A DNA stretch of 64,000 bases from an uncultured Pseudoxanthomonas sp. (GCA_946886405.1 CAMPIO010000002.1:1-64000); one strand, 5' to 3'. Positions 47,721 to 57,452 are shown, counted from the first letter of the stretch. Made by a program: numbers and translations. Notes: generated by a model from the letters alone, not told the origin.

Positions 47721-50700
47721 ATGAATAGGATTTACAGCAAGGTGTGGAACCCCTCCCTGGGCATGCTGGTCGTCGCCTCGGAGTTCGCGCGACGCGCGCA
47801 CGGCGTGATGTCGTCCGGTGCGCGCGTGCGTGCGCGCCTGGGCGTGACGCTGCTGGTCTCGGCGCTGCTGGCAGGTGCGCCGTTCGGTGCTGCCTTGGCC
47901 CATGACAAGCACAAGGGCCAGCCGCAGAACGACAAGCCTCAGATCGGAACGGGACCCGCCTATTGCGTGGATGCACGTGGCAATCCGATCAAGGACGGTC
48001 GGCCCGGCGAGAACGCTGTGTCGTGCGGCGACGACGTCGATGCATCCGGCCGCCATGCAGTCGCGGTCGGCTACAAGAGCATCGCCAACAAGGCCGGCGC
48101 CACCGCCGTCGGCGGCTACGCGGAAGCCAAGGGCGTGAACGCCACCGCGGTGGGCTACGACAGCAGTGCGACCGCGCAGGGCGCGACGGCGCTGGGCAGC
48201 CAGAGCAATGCCACCGGTGCGAACGCGACCGCCGTTGGCACGCAGGCGAATGCGACGGGCGCGGGCGCGAGCGCGGTGGGCACGGGAAGCGCCGCGACCG
48301 GCGCGTATGCGGGCGCCTTCGGCAGTTCCTCCACCGCATCAGGCACGCAGGCGCTGGCTGCGGGCCACACCAGCACGGCCACCGGCATCGCAACCGTCGC
48401 GGTCGGCGGCTTCGCCAATGCGTCGGGCGATTTCGACACGGCGGTCGGCTACGGTGCCGATGCCAGCGGCGGTGACAGCACGGCGTTGGGTTCCGGCTCC
48501 CTCGCGACCGGTTACAACAGCGTCGCGGTCGGCGGCTCCCTGCTCGGCTTCCTGCCGACGGAAGCATCGGGCGACTTCTCGACCGCGGTCGGTGGCGGCG
48601 CCTGGGCACCAGGCACCAACGCGACCGCCATCGGCAACCTCGCATCGGCAAGCGCTGACAACAGTGTGGCGCTCGGCGGCGACTCCGTTGCCGATCGCGA
48701 GGACACCGTCTCCGTCGGCAGCGCCGGCAGTGAGCGCCAGATCACCAACGTGGCCGCCGGTACCGAAGGCACCGATGCGGTGAACCTGGATCAGTTGAAC
48801 GCGGTGGCCGACGCGTCGGAAAACGCCACGCGCTACTTCAAGGCGAACGGTGCCAACGACGGCACCGACGACGCCACCGCCAATGGCGACTACGCGACTG
48901 CCTCCGGTTCGGCCGCGCTGGCCGACGGCGTTGGCGCGACCGCGACCGGTTCGGGTGCCTTCGCGATTGCCGGCGGCGCCACGGCGACCGGCTTCAATGC
49001 CACCGCCACCGGCAACAACAGCGTGGCCAACGGTGCGGGCGCGCAGGCGACGGGCGCGGGTGCCGTCGCACTGGGTGGACAACGTCAGTTGTTCGACGAG
49101 AACGGCGACCCCTTGCTCGACGAAGACGGCAATCCGGTCTACGCCAGTACCGAAGCGACCGCCGATGACGCCACCGCCATCGGTGCCGGCGCCGCGGCGG
49201 GTGAGGTCGGCGCAAGCGCGGTCGGCGCGGGCTCCAGTGCGTCCGGCGCCTATGCCTCCGCCCTCGGCACCGAGGCCAGTGCGTCGGGAATCCAGGCCAC
49301 GGCTGTCGGCTTCCGCAGTGATGCGTCCGACGATGCAGCGACTGCCATCGGTGGCTACAGCAGTGCGTCCAACTTCGGCGCATCGGCCTTCGGGTATGGC
49401 GCCGAGGCGAGCGGCAACAGCGCGACCGCACTGGGCTTCGGCGCGATCGCCAGCAACTTCGACAGCACCGCGCTGGGTTCGAATTCCATCGCCAGCGGCG
49501 ACAACAGCGTGGCCGTGGGCGGCGCGTTCTTCGGCCTCTTCGCCACCGAAGCGTCGGGCGACTACTCGGTCGCCGTCGGCGGTGGCGCGTACACGCCGGG
49601 CTTCAACTCGGTGGCGCTGGGCAACCTGGCCACGGCCGAGGCCGACAACAGCGTGGCCATCGGTGGCGACTCGGTCGCCGACCGCGAAGACACCGTGTCC
49701 GTCGGCAGCGCGGGCAGCGAACGCCAGATCACCAACGTGGCGGCCGGTACCGAAGGCACCGATGCGGTGAATGTCGATCAACTGAGCGCGGTGGCCGAAG
49801 CGTCGGAGAACGCGACGCGCTACTTCAAGGCCAACGGTGCCGAAGATGGCACGGACGACGCCACGGCCACCGGCGACTACGCCACCGCCTCCGGGTCGGC
49901 CGCACTGGCCGAGGGCGTCGGCGCCACGGCGACCGGCTCCGGCGCCTGCGCGCTGGCGGATGGTGCGACCGCCACCGGGTTCTCCGCGACCGCCACCGGC
50001 AGCAACAGCGTGGCCACCGGCAGCAGCGCCGAAGCCAGCGGCGATTCCAGCATCGCCATCGGTGGCTCGGTCGACGCCTTCGATGCCGATGGCAATCCGA
50101 TCAGCGTCAATACGGTGGCCTCCGGCCTGGGGGCGACGGCCGTCGGTTCCGGCAGTCTGGCCTCGGCACTCGGCAGCTCGTCATTCGGTGTCCTGAGTGA
50201 AGCCAGCGGCGAAGCGAGTTCCGCGTTCGGCTACGGCAGCACGGCGACCGGGTCGTACGCGTCCAGCTTCGGCCATGCCAGCGGCGCCACCGGCGATTAC
50301 AGCGTGGCGGTCGGCGGACCGGCGGACCTGATTCCCGGCTTCGGCTTGCTCGTCTACACGCAGGCCAGCGGATTCAGCGCCGCTGCGTTCGGTGCTGGCG
50401 CAATCGCGGCAGGCGACTACAGCCTGGCGGCCGGCAGCCTGGCGGAAGCGTCGGGCCTGGAGAGCACGGCCGCCGGCTTCTTCTCCTACGCGCCAGGCGA
50501 CTACGCCACGGCACTGGGCGCGGAATCCTGGGCCAGCGGCGACAACAGCACGGCGGTCGGCTTCTACAGCACGGCGCTGGGCGACAACAGCGTGGCACTG
50601 GGCGCCAACTCGACGGCGGACCGCGACAACACGGTCTCGGTCGGCGATGTGGGCAGCGAACGGCAGATCACCAACGTGGCCGCCGGTACCGAAGGCACCG

Positions 50701-53501
50701 ATGCGGTGAACCTGGATCAGTTGAACGCGGTGGCCGACGCGTCGGAAAACGCCACGCGCTACTTCAAGGCGAACGGTGCCAACGACGGCACCGACGACGC
50801 CACCGCCAATGGCGACTACGCGACTGCCTCCGGTTCGGCCGCGCTGGCCGACGGCGTTGGCGCGACCGCGACCGGTTCGGGTGCCTTCGCGATTGCCGGC
50901 GGCGCCACGGCGACCGGCTTCAATGCCACCGCCACCGGCAACAACAGCGTGGCCAACGGTGCGGGCGCGCAGGCGACGGGCGCGGGTGCCGTCGCACTGG
51001 GTGGACAACGCCAGCTGTTCGACGAGAACGGCGACCCCCTGCTCGACGAAGACGGCAATCCGGTCTACGCCAGCACCGAAGCCACGGCGGATGACGCCAC
51101 AGCCGTCGGTGCAGGTGCGGTCGCCGGCGAAGTGGGTGCCAGCGCCATCGGCGCGGGCGCGGATGCGTCCGGCGCCTATGCGACGGCAGTGGGCACGGAA
51201 GCCTCGGCATCCGAGACGCAAGCGACGGCGGTCGGCTTCCGCAGCAGCGCGGGCGGCCTGGCCTCCACGACCGTGGGCGGCTACAGCAGCGCAGGCGGCG
51301 ATTTCGCCTCGGCGTTCGGTTACGGCGCCGCTGCAGACGGCAGTGGCGCGACGGCGGTCGGCGAAGGCGCAGCGGCCGGCGGCGATGAAAGCACTGCGGT
51401 GGGCGGCACCACGTTCTTCGGCCTCATCAACACGCGTGCCAGTGGCACCGGCAGCTCGGCCTTCGGCAACGGGGCATGGGCCACCGGCGAGTACAGCACC
51501 GCGCTGGGCCACAACAGCTACGCGGACGGCGAAGAGAGCGTGGCCCTGGGCGTGAACTCCGTGGCGGCGGCGACGAACAGCGTCGCGATCGGTGCCAACT
51601 CATGGAACGACCGCGATGACACGGTGTCGGTGGGCGATGTGGGTGCCGAGCGCCAGATCACCAACGTGGCGGCCGGCACCGAGGGCACGGATGCGGTGAA
51701 CCTGGACCAGTTGAATGCGCTGGCCGAAGCGTCGGAGAACGCCACGCGCTACTTCAAGGCCAATGGCGCGGGCGACGGCAGCGATGACGCCACCGCGACC
51801 GGTGACTACGCAACGGCGTCGGGCTCGGCCGCACTGGCGGAAGGCGTCGGTGCGACCGCCACCGGCTCCGGTGCCTTCGCCTTGGCGAACGGCGCCACGG
51901 CCAGCGGTTTCAATGCCACTGCGACCGGCGAGAACAGCGTCGCCAACGGTGCGGGGGCGCAGGCGACGGGAGCAGGCGCGGTTGCACTCGGCGGACAGCG
52001 CCAGCTGTTCGACGAAGACGGTAATCCGATCCTCGATGTCGACGGCAATCCCGTCTACGCGAGCACGGAAGCGACGGCAGACGATGCGACGGCCGTGGGT
52101 GCCGGTGCCGTGGCGAGTGACAGCGGCGCGACGGCAACGGGTGCGGGGGCCACCGCCTCCGGTGCGTACGCCACCGCCACCGGCATGGAAAGTGCGGCGT
52201 CCGGCCTGCAGGCCACCGCCACCGGTTTCCGCAGCGATGCCTCGGGCGATGCCGCGACGGCGGTGGGCGGATACAGCATCGCATCCGAATTCGCCGCCTC
52301 GGCATTCGGCTACGGTGCCGATGCCAGCGGTGAGAGCGCGACGGCACTGGGCTTCGGCGCCACCGCGAGCAACTACGACAGCACCGCACTGGGGTCGCGT
52401 GCCCTTGCCAGCGGCGACAACAGCGTGGCCGTGGGTGGTGCGTTCTTCGGCGCGCTGGCGACGGAAGCCTCGGGAGACTACTCGGTCGCCGTCGGCGGTG
52501 GCGCGTACACGCCCGGCTTCAATGCAGTGGCGCTGGGCAACCTGGCCACGGCCGAGGCCGACAACAGCGTGGCGATCGGTGGCGACTCGGTCGCCGACCG
52601 CGAGGACACCGTGTCGGTCGGCAGCGCAGGCAGCGAGCGGCAGATCACCAACGTCGCGGCCGGCACTCAGGCCACCGACGCAGTCAACCTGTCGCAGCTG
52701 AGTCTGGCCGCCAGTTCGCTGGGCGGCGGCGCCGGCTTCTCCGGTGGCGTGTTCATCGCGCCGAGCTACACGATCCAGGGCACGTCGTACAACAACGTGG
52801 GCGCGGCGTTCACCGCCGTCGACGCCAAGCTCAACGAGCTGTACGGGATGTACAACGGATCGGGCGCCGGCACGACCGGCGCGACGCCACCGGCGCAGGC
52901 CAGCCAGGCGCATTCCACCGGCGAAACGGCATCAACGCCGAGCACCGGTGGCAACGCGTCGTCGCCGACACGCGGTACAGCGACGACGACGGACCCTGCC
53001 GGCAGTGGCGCCGTGGCCAGCGGCCAACCGGCGGTCGCGGCACCGACCGACGCCACGGTGGCAGCCGACGTCCCGGCGGCCGCGGCGTCCTACGCCGATG
53101 CAGGCGATGCCAACACGCTCAGCAGCGCCCAGGCCTACACGGATGAAGCCTCGGCAAGCACGCTGAGCAGCGCCAAGGCGTATGCGGACTTCCAGGTCAA
53201 GGCATTAGAAGACGACTTCAACGCCTTCCGCGGTGACGTGGACCGTCGCTTCTCCGAACAGGACCGCCGTCTCGACCGGATGGGCGCAATGAGTTCGGCG
53301 ATGTTGAACATGGCGATCAACGCCGCCGGCAGCCGCAGTCCGCGTGGACGGGTGGCGGTGGGCGCCGGTTGGCAGAACGGCGAGAATGCGTTGTCCGTCG
53401 GTTACTCGAAGCCGCTCGGTGAGCGCGCATCGTTCAGTATCGGCGGTGCATTCAGCGGCGACGAGAAGTCGGCGGGCGTGGGCTTCGGTATCGATCTGTA
53501 A
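47721..53501 (+). CDS. trimeric autotransporter adhesin, YadA/XadA-like
   Basis: Surface adhesin of 1926 residues. It begins with an extended signal peptide (ESPR): MNRIYSKVWNPSLGMLVVASE, then LGVTLLVSALLAGAPFGAALA. The passenger is built of YadA head repeats of the A-x-A-x-G-x-x-(S/A)-x-A type (ATAVGYDSSATAQGATALGS). Five neck motifs (SERQITNVAAGT...DAVN) are spaced 329, 313, 330 and 329 residues apart. A Thr/Ser/Pro-rich stretch follows the last neck, then a coiled-coil stalk (LEDDFNAFRGDVDRRFSEQDRRLDRM) and the YadA anchor barrel ending GVGFGIDL. A terminator follows. It is on the strand opposite to the secretion genes around it. Confidence 0.95.
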   Translation: MNRIYSKVWNPSLGMLVVASEFARRAHGVMSSGARVRARLGVTLLVSALLAGAPFGAALAHDKHKGQPQNDKPQIGTGPAYCVDARGNPIKDGRPGENAVSCGDDVDASGRHAVAVGYKSIANKAGATAVGGYAEAKGVNATAVGYDSSATAQGATALGSQSNATGANATAVGTQANATGAGASAVGTGSAATGAYAGAFGSSSTASGTQALAAGHTSTATGIATVAVGGFANASGDFDTAVGYGADASGGDSTALGSGSLATGYNSVAVGGSLLGFLPTEASGDFSTAVGGGAWAPGTNATAIGNLASASADNSVALGGDSVADREDTVSVGSAGSERQITNVAAGTEGTDAVNLDQLNAVADASENATRYFKANGANDGTDDATANGDYATASGSAALADGVGATATGSGAFAIAGGATATGFNATATGNNSVANGAGAQATGAGAVALGGQRQLFDENGDPLLDEDGNPVYASTEATADDATAIGAGAAAGEVGASAVGAGSSASGAYASALGTEASASGIQATAVGFRSDASDDAATAIGGYSSASNFGASAFGYGAEASGNSATALGFGAIASNFDSTALGSNSIASGDNSVAVGGAFFGLFATEASGDYSVAVGGGAYTPGFNSVALGNLATAEADNSVAIGGDSVADREDTVSVGSAGSERQITNVAAGTEGTDAVNVDQLSAVAEASENATRYFKANGAEDGTDDATATGDYATASGSAALAEGVGATATGSGACALADGATATGFSATATGSNSVATGSSAEASGDSSIAIGGSVDAFDADGNPISVNTVASGLGATAVGSGSLASALGSSSFGVLSEASGEASSAFGYGSTATGSYASSFGHASGATGDYSVAVGGPADLIPGFGLLVYTQASGFSAAAFGAGAIAAGDYSLAAGSLAEASGLESTAAGFFSYAPGDYATALGAESWASGDNSTAVGFYSTALGDNSVALGANSTADRDNTVSVGDVGSERQITNVAAGTEGTDAVNLDQLNAVADASENATRYFKANGANDGTDDATANGDYATASGSAALADGVGATATGSGAFAIAGGATATGFNATATGNNSVANGAGAQATGAGAVALGGQRQLFDENGDPLLDEDGNPVYASTEATADDATAVGAGAVAGEVGASAIGAGADASGAYATAVGTEASASETQATAVGFRSSAGGLASTTVGGYSSAGGDFASAFGYGAAADGSGATAVGEGAAAGGDESTAVGGTTFFGLINTRASGTGSSAFGNGAWATGEYSTALGHNSYADGEESVALGVNSVAAATNSVAIGANSWNDRDDTVSVGDVGAERQITNVAAGTEGTDAVNLDQLNALAEASENATRYFKANGAGDGSDDATATGDYATASGSAALAEGVGATATGSGAFALANGATASGFNATATGENSVANGAGAQATGAGAVALGGQRQLFDEDGNPILDVDGNPVYASTEATADDATAVGAGAVASDSGATATGAGATASGAYATATGMESAASGLQATATGFRSDASGDAATAVGGYSIASEFAASAFGYGADASGESATALGFGATASNYDSTALGSRALASGDNSVAVGGAFFGALATEASGDYSVAVGGGAYTPGFNAVALGNLATAEADNSVAIGGDSVADREDTVSVGSAGSERQITNVAAGTQATDAVNLSQLSLAASSLGGGAGFSGGVFIAPSYTIQGTSYNNVGAAFTAVDAKLNELYGMYNGSGAGTTGATPPAQASQAHSTGETASTPSTGGNASSPTRGTATTTDPAGSGAVASGQPAVAAPTDATVAADVPAAAASYADAGDANTLSSAQAYTDEASASTLSSAKAYADFQVKALEDDFNAFRGDVDRRFSEQDRRLDRMGAMSSAMLNMAINAAGSRSPRGRVAVGAGWQNGENALSVGYSKPLGERASFSIGGAFSGDEKSAGVGFGIDL
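48738..49084 (+). repeat. 347-bp perfect direct repeat, copy 1 (inside the adhesin gene)
   Basis: Identical, base for base, to 50664-51010; the offset is 1926 bp. It covers the neck motif and the start of the following head module. Identity stops sharply at both ends. Confidence 0.9.
50664..51010 (+). repeat. 347-bp perfect direct repeat, copy 2 (inside the adhesin gene)
   Basis: Second copy of 48738-49084. Other modules in the gene are similar at protein level but differ in DNA, so this pair is a recent copying event. Confidence 0.9.
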
Positions 53502-53523
53502 CGCGCGGTCGCGCAATGAAGAA

Positions 53524-53552
53524 GGGCCCGGCAATGCCGGGCCCTTTCTTTT
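53524..53552 (+). terminator. rho-independent terminator of the adhesin gene
   Basis: Stem GGGCCCGGC/GCCGGGCCC with an AAT loop, followed by TTTCTTTT, 23 bp after the stop. AAGAAAGGG on the other side also makes it usable from the minus strand. Confidence 0.85.
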
Positions 53553-53567
53553 GGGAGCCTCACCGCG

Positions 53568-54017
53568 TCAGTCGCAAGCCATGCCGCCCTTCGGCAGGAC
53601 GCGCGGATTGCCCAGCGCGAAATGCGTCACCGGCTTCTCCCACATTTCGAATGAGGAAATGCCCGGCGTTACGCCACAGCTGCTGGCGTAGGTGAACCGC
53701 TCGCCATCCATCGAAACGTAGAGATCGAACTTGATCGCCACCGCCAGCGTACTGCTGACCATCAACGTGGTCTGCATGGCGTCTCCACTGCGCGCGGCGC
53801 GCAGGTTGCCGAGTCCGTCGCCGGCGGGCGCGGAGGCCGTGACCTTGCCGTCCACCACGTCGACCTGCAGCGCCAGCGAGGGCGATGCCGTGCCGATCGC
53901 GAAGCCGGCGGGAAGATCACCGCGTGCCAGCGTCTTCTGCGCGGGCTTGGCAGCGCACGCGACGGACGGCATCGCGCATATCGCCATCAAAAGGGATCCC
54001 AACAGCATCCGCTTCAT
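53568..54017 (-). CDS. small exported protein between gspE and the adhesin
   Basis: Protein of 149 residues with a signal peptide (KRMLLGSLLMAICAMPSVACAAK); the VAC near the cleavage site could also read as a weak lipobox. The mature part is small and beta-rich (LALQVDVVDGKVTASAP, VAIKFDLYVSMDGERFTYASSCGV) and ends GGMACD. It starts 4 bp after the gspE stop, so it is co-transcribed with gspE. Family not recognised. Confidence 0.65.
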   Translation of the reverse strand: MKRMLLGSLLMAICAMPSVACAAKPAQKTLARGDLPAGFAIGTASPSLALQVDVVDGKVTASAPAGDGLGNLRAARSGDAMQTTLMVSSTLAVAIKFDLYVSMDGERFTYASSCGVTPGISSFEMWEKPVTHFALGNPRVLPKGGMACD

Positions 54018-54021
54018 TGCT

Positions 54022-55734
54022 TCAGCCCTCCTCGGTAACGCGCAGCACTTCCTCGATGGTGGTCTCGCCAGCCAGCGCCTTGACGATACCGTCCTCGTAC
54101 ATGGTCCGCATGCCGGCGTCGCGCGCCAGCTGCTCGATCTCGCCCATGCCGGCGTGGCGCATGATCGCGCGGCGGACTTCGTCGTTCATCACCAAGAATT
54201 CGACGATGGTGGTGCGGCCCAGGTAACCGGTCGGTGCGATGGCCGAGCCACGCGGGCGATAGAGGAAGATGTCGCCTTCCGGCTGGAAGCGGCGCAGGTG
54301 GAACTTCTCGATTTCCTCGGGCGACGCGGCGTACTTCTCGGCATGCGTCGGCTCCAGCCGGCGCACCAGGCGCTGCGCGAGGATGCCGTTGATGGTGGAG
54401 GTCATCAGGTAGTCCTCCACGCCCATGTCCAGCATGCGCGTGATACCGCCAGCCGCGTTGTTGGTATGCAGCGTGGACAGCACCAGGTGTCCGGTGAGCG
54501 CGGACTGGATGGCGATGCGCGCGGTCTCGAGGTCGCGCATTTCGCCGATCATGATGATGTCCGGATCCTGCCGGACAATGCTGCGCAGCGCGTGGGCGAA
54601 GTCCAGCCCGATCTGCGGCTTGGCCTGGATCTGGTTGATGCCTTCGATCTGGTATTCGACCGGATCCTCGACGGTGATGATCTTGACGTCCGGCGTGTTG
54701 AGCTTGCTCAACGCGGTGTACAGCGTGGTGGTCTTGCCCGAACCGGTAGGGCCGGTGACCAGCAGGATGCCGTGCGGCTGCTCCAGCACTTTCTGGAACT
54801 GCGGCAGGAAGGCATCGGTGAAGCCGAGCTTTTTGAAATCGAACACCACGGTCTCGCGGTCGAGCAGGCGCATCACCACGCTCTCGCCGTGCGCGGTAGG
54901 CACGGTGCTGACGCGCAGGTCCAGTTCCTTGCCCTGCACGCGCAGCATGATGCGGCCGTCCTGCGGCAACCGGCGCTCGGCGATGTTGAGCTTGGCCATG
55001 ATCTTGACGCGGCTGATCACGGCGGCGGTCAGGTTGGCGGGCGGGCTTTCGCCTTCTTCCAGCACGCCGTCGATGCGGTAGCGCACCTTCAACCGGTTCT
55101 CGAACGGCTCGATGTGGATGTCGGATGCGCGCAACTCGACCGCCCGCTGGATGACCAGGTTGACCAGGCGGATGACGGGCGCCTCCGATGCCAGGTCGCG
55201 AAGATGCTCGACGTCGTCGAGGTCGGCGGTGGTCTCGCCATCCGCGTTCTCGACGATGGCGCCCATGGCGCTGCGGCCCTGCCCGTAATAGCGCTCGATC
55301 AGATCGCTGATCTCGGACCGCAACGCGACCTGTGGCCGCACGACGCGACCGGTGGCCAGCCGCACGGCATCCCGTGCGTACTGGTCCTGCGGATCGGCCA
55401 TCAACAGGTCGATATGGGTCTCGTCCTCGCCCACCGGGCAGACGTGGAACTGCTTGAGGAAACGCTGCGACAGCGCGACCGACTCCGGCGGGACATCGGG
55501 TGCATCCTTGGCCACCACCAGCGGGAGTCCGAGTACCTCGGCCGCGGTCTCTGCGTGGTCGCGCTCGGACACCAGGCCCAGTCGCGACAACAGCGACAGC
55601 AGGCCGCTCCCCGTCTCTTCCTGCAGTCGCCGTGCCCGCGCAAGATCGGCTTCCTTCAGCCGTCCTCGCGCCAACAGGGCCGCGACGATGCGCTCGTCAT
55701 CGGAAAGCGAGGGGTCGGACACGACTGCGTTCAC
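54022..55734 (-). CDS. gspE: type II secretion ATPase GspE/XpsE
   Basis: Cytoplasmic ATPase of 570 residues that drives pseudopilus assembly. N-terminal domain ~1-150, then RASDIHIEPFENRLKVRYRIDG, Walker A GPTGSGKTTTLYTAL, the Asp box ITVEDPVEYQI, Walker B IIMIGEMRDLETA and the His box TGHLVLSTLHTNNA. The usual tetracysteine zinc motif after QRLVRRLEP is absent: that stretch has no Cys. The start codon is GTG at 55734, with AAGGAGG in front. It is separated from gspF by 8.8 kb of other genes. Confidence 0.94.
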   Translation of the reverse strand: MNAVVSDPSLSDDERIVAALLARGRLKEADLARARRLQEETGSGLLSLLSRLGLVSERDHAETAAEVLGLPLVVAKDAPDVPPESVALSQRFLKQFHVCPVGEDETHIDLLMADPQDQYARDAVRLATGRVVRPQVALRSEISDLIERYYGQGRSAMGAIVENADGETTADLDDVEHLRDLASEAPVIRLVNLVIQRAVELRASDIHIEPFENRLKVRYRIDGVLEEGESPPANLTAAVISRVKIMAKLNIAERRLPQDGRIMLRVQGKELDLRVSTVPTAHGESVVMRLLDRETVVFDFKKLGFTDAFLPQFQKVLEQPHGILLVTGPTGSGKTTTLYTALSKLNTPDVKIITVEDPVEYQIEGINQIQAKPQIGLDFAHALRSIVRQDPDIIMIGEMRDLETARIAIQSALTGHLVLSTLHTNNAAGGITRMLDMGVEDYLMTSTINGILAQRLVRRLEPTHAEKYAASPEEIEKFHLRRFQPEGDIFLYRPRGSAIAPTGYLGRTTIVEFLVMNDEVRRAIMRHAGMGEIEQLARDAGMRTMYEDGIVKALAGETTIEEVLRVTEEG

Positions 55735-56135
55735 GGGGGGCCTCCTTGAAGGCCCGGACTTTATCAGGTCCGGACGGGAGGGATTGTCGCGCCGCGCGAC
55801 GCGTCGCGCGAGGGGAACTTTCCGAGGCAGCCCCGCGCTCCCTGGAGAGGATTACTGCGCAGGCTGTCGCTTGCGAGCGATGCCGTCACGCCGCAACCCC
55901 AGCCCCAAGACGCCCCGTGCATGGTTGGACGCTGCACACGCAATCGTGGGGCATTCCGCGAGAATGTTAATGGCATGCACTGATGTGCATCTGATACAAA
56001 CGCCAAGCAGTCGCATGGAACATCGCACGTAGCAACAGCGTCACTGCACGGCCGCCCGCCAGGACCGCTTACTCACTCAGAAAATGGTGGCGACCCCCAT
56101 CCCCTGACATGCTATCCGCTGGCCAAGGAGGCCTT
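55735..56135. other. gene-free stretch between gspE and the 56136 gene
   Basis: A 400-bp region that holds the divergent promoters of gspE and the next gene. It contains an 18-bp perfect palindrome CGCGCGACGCGTCGCGCG at 55793-55810. No gene is supported. Confidence 0.45.
55793..55810. promoter_or_regulatory. 18-bp perfect palindrome upstream of gspE
   Basis: CGCGCGACGCGTCGCGCG, about 60 bp before the gspE start. It could be an operator, but a run of CG repeats can arise by chance in such GC-rich DNA. Confidence 0.25.
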
Positions 56136-56708
56136 ATGTCGCATCTCCGCTTCGCACTTCTCGTTTCCGCTCTTTTTCCCGTTGCGTCGGCAATCGCAGA
56201 CAGCGCAATGCAGGGAGAAAATCTGCTTCAGTCGTTTCCACACGGCTACAAGATCGGCTACCAGACGCGACAAGGCCAGATGAGCATGAGCGAAATGGTG
56301 CCATCGGATGAATCCGTCGAAAGCTGGACCAGCATGGTCACCACCCAGGTCTTCCACGGGGCACGGATCCCGGCGGACGCCTTCCAGCAACGGCTTGCAG
56401 CCAACCTTTCCGGCGCCTGCCCCGGCGCGAACGCTGTCAAGATCGATGCGGGGGAGGAAGATGGATACACGTATGCGTTATGGCAGCACGTCTGCCCGTT
56501 GAATCCTGCAACCGGCAAGCCGGAACACTTCTGGTCGAAGACCATCGAAGGCAATGATGCCTTCTACTCCGTCCAGTTCGCATTCCGGCACGCGCCGTCG
56601 GAGCGTGACACCAACCTGGCGCTCCGTCATCTCGCGGAAGTCCGTCTGTGCGACTCGCGCATTCCTGGCAGAGATTGCCCGAACGTACGCCCAGCGCGTC
56701 AGGATTGA
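56136..56708 (+). CDS. exported protein of unknown function
   Basis: Protein of 190 residues with a signal peptide (SHLRFALLVSALFPVASAIA). The mature part has KIGYQTRQGQMSMSEMVPS, ESWTSMVTTQVFHGAR, GYTYALWQHVCPLNP and VRLCDSRIPGRDC. The Cys residues could pair. AAGGAGG 4 nt before ATG 56136 fixes the start. It lies before the lipoprotein and effector genes and may belong with them. Family not recognised. Confidence 0.65.
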   Translation: MSHLRFALLVSALFPVASAIADSAMQGENLLQSFPHGYKIGYQTRQGQMSMSEMVPSDESVESWTSMVTTQVFHGARIPADAFQQRLAANLSGACPGANAVKIDAGEEDGYTYALWQHVCPLNPATGKPEHFWSKTIEGNDAFYSVQFAFRHAPSERDTNLALRHLAEVRLCDSRIPGRDCPNVRPARQD

Positions 56709-56858
56709 ACTTGCCTGGCTCTTCTGCCTGCAGGTGTCGTCAGGTTCACGAGCCAGGCCCGTCCTGCCGTGGCGCTTGTGCCAAGGTTGGCTCTGCACAA
56801 GCAACACCGGGTGTTCGAGTAGTTTCCGAAGCGGCAACCCGTTACAAGGAAGCAATCC

Positions 56859-57452
56859 GTGAATCGCCGATTCCTGCCTTACTGCCCGATCCTCGCATCC
56901 TTCCTGATCGCGGGATGCTGGAGCGCAAGCACATTCGAACCACCCGTCGCGAAGACCAACCCGAATCCCACGCAGCGCTACGAGATCACGGTGGAATTGG
57001 TCGATCCGCCCCCGGACATCCGGCAAATTTCTGGCGTGGCGCATTTTGGCGTCGGTACCCGGGCCTGCCTTCCCTACCAGGAGAAGATTGCGCGCGTCAC
57101 GATTGGCACCAGCTACAAAAGAGAAATTGCTCTTATCCGCGTCAGTGGCAACACCTACAAGGGGCACATCTTCCTCGACTGGCCCATCGATGAGGACTAC
57201 TACGGACTCGGAGTCTGCAAGTGGGAGCTTGGCTATGTCGATACGACGCTTACAAGATCCAATGACTTCTTACAGATCGCAAGACTAAGTGCCGCCAAGC
57301 TGATTTCTGCGTCCGAAATCACCGCCTATTGCAGAGAGAAAATGCGTGACGAATTCGACAAGGCATGCTTGACGCCAAGTGATGGAGCGCGCGCCAAAGA
57401 GCTTGACCTCACATCCTATCTCGTCAACGTGACGCCATCCAGGATGGATTGA
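56859..57452 (+). CDS. lipoprotein, candidate immunity protein for the downstream effector
   Basis: Protein of 197 residues. GTG start at 56859 with AAGGA upstream. Lipobox FLIAGCWS near residue 20, so the protein should be membrane-anchored in the periplasm. The body is beta-rich (YEITVELVDPPPDIRQ, YKGHIFLDWPIDEDYYGLGVCKWELGYV) with a Cys-containing C-terminus. It is directly upstream of and nearly overlapping the lipase-like effector frame. Periplasmic lipoproteins next to Xanthomonadaceae effectors are commonly their inhibitors; that role here is inference. Confidence 0.65.
   Translation: MNRRFLPYCPILASFLIAGCWSASTFEPPVAKTNPNPTQRYEITVELVDPPPDIRQISGVAHFGVGTRACLPYQEKIARVTIGTSYKREIALIRVSGNTYKGHIFLDWPIDEDYYGLGVCKWELGYVDTTLTRSNDFLQIARLSAAKLISASEITAYCREKMRDEFDKACLTPSDGARAKELDLTSYLVNVTPSRMD

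Noticed and set aside
47260..48056. Minus-strand frames in the region before the adhesin
   Set aside because: No ribosome site, no similarity I recognise, and they run into the adhesin gene.
48339..49781. Long open frames antisense to the adhesin gene (480 and 443 residues)
   Set aside because: They arise from the GC-rich repetitive codons of the adhesin; no start signal or recognisable protein.
47721..53501. Reading the adhesin repeats as a CRISPR or tandem repeat array
   Set aside because: They are in-frame protein modules of a trimeric autotransporter with clear head and neck motifs.
55793..55810. 18-bp CG palindrome as a firm operator
   Set aside because: CG-repeat palindromes are expected at low frequency in DNA of this composition; kept only as a weak feature.
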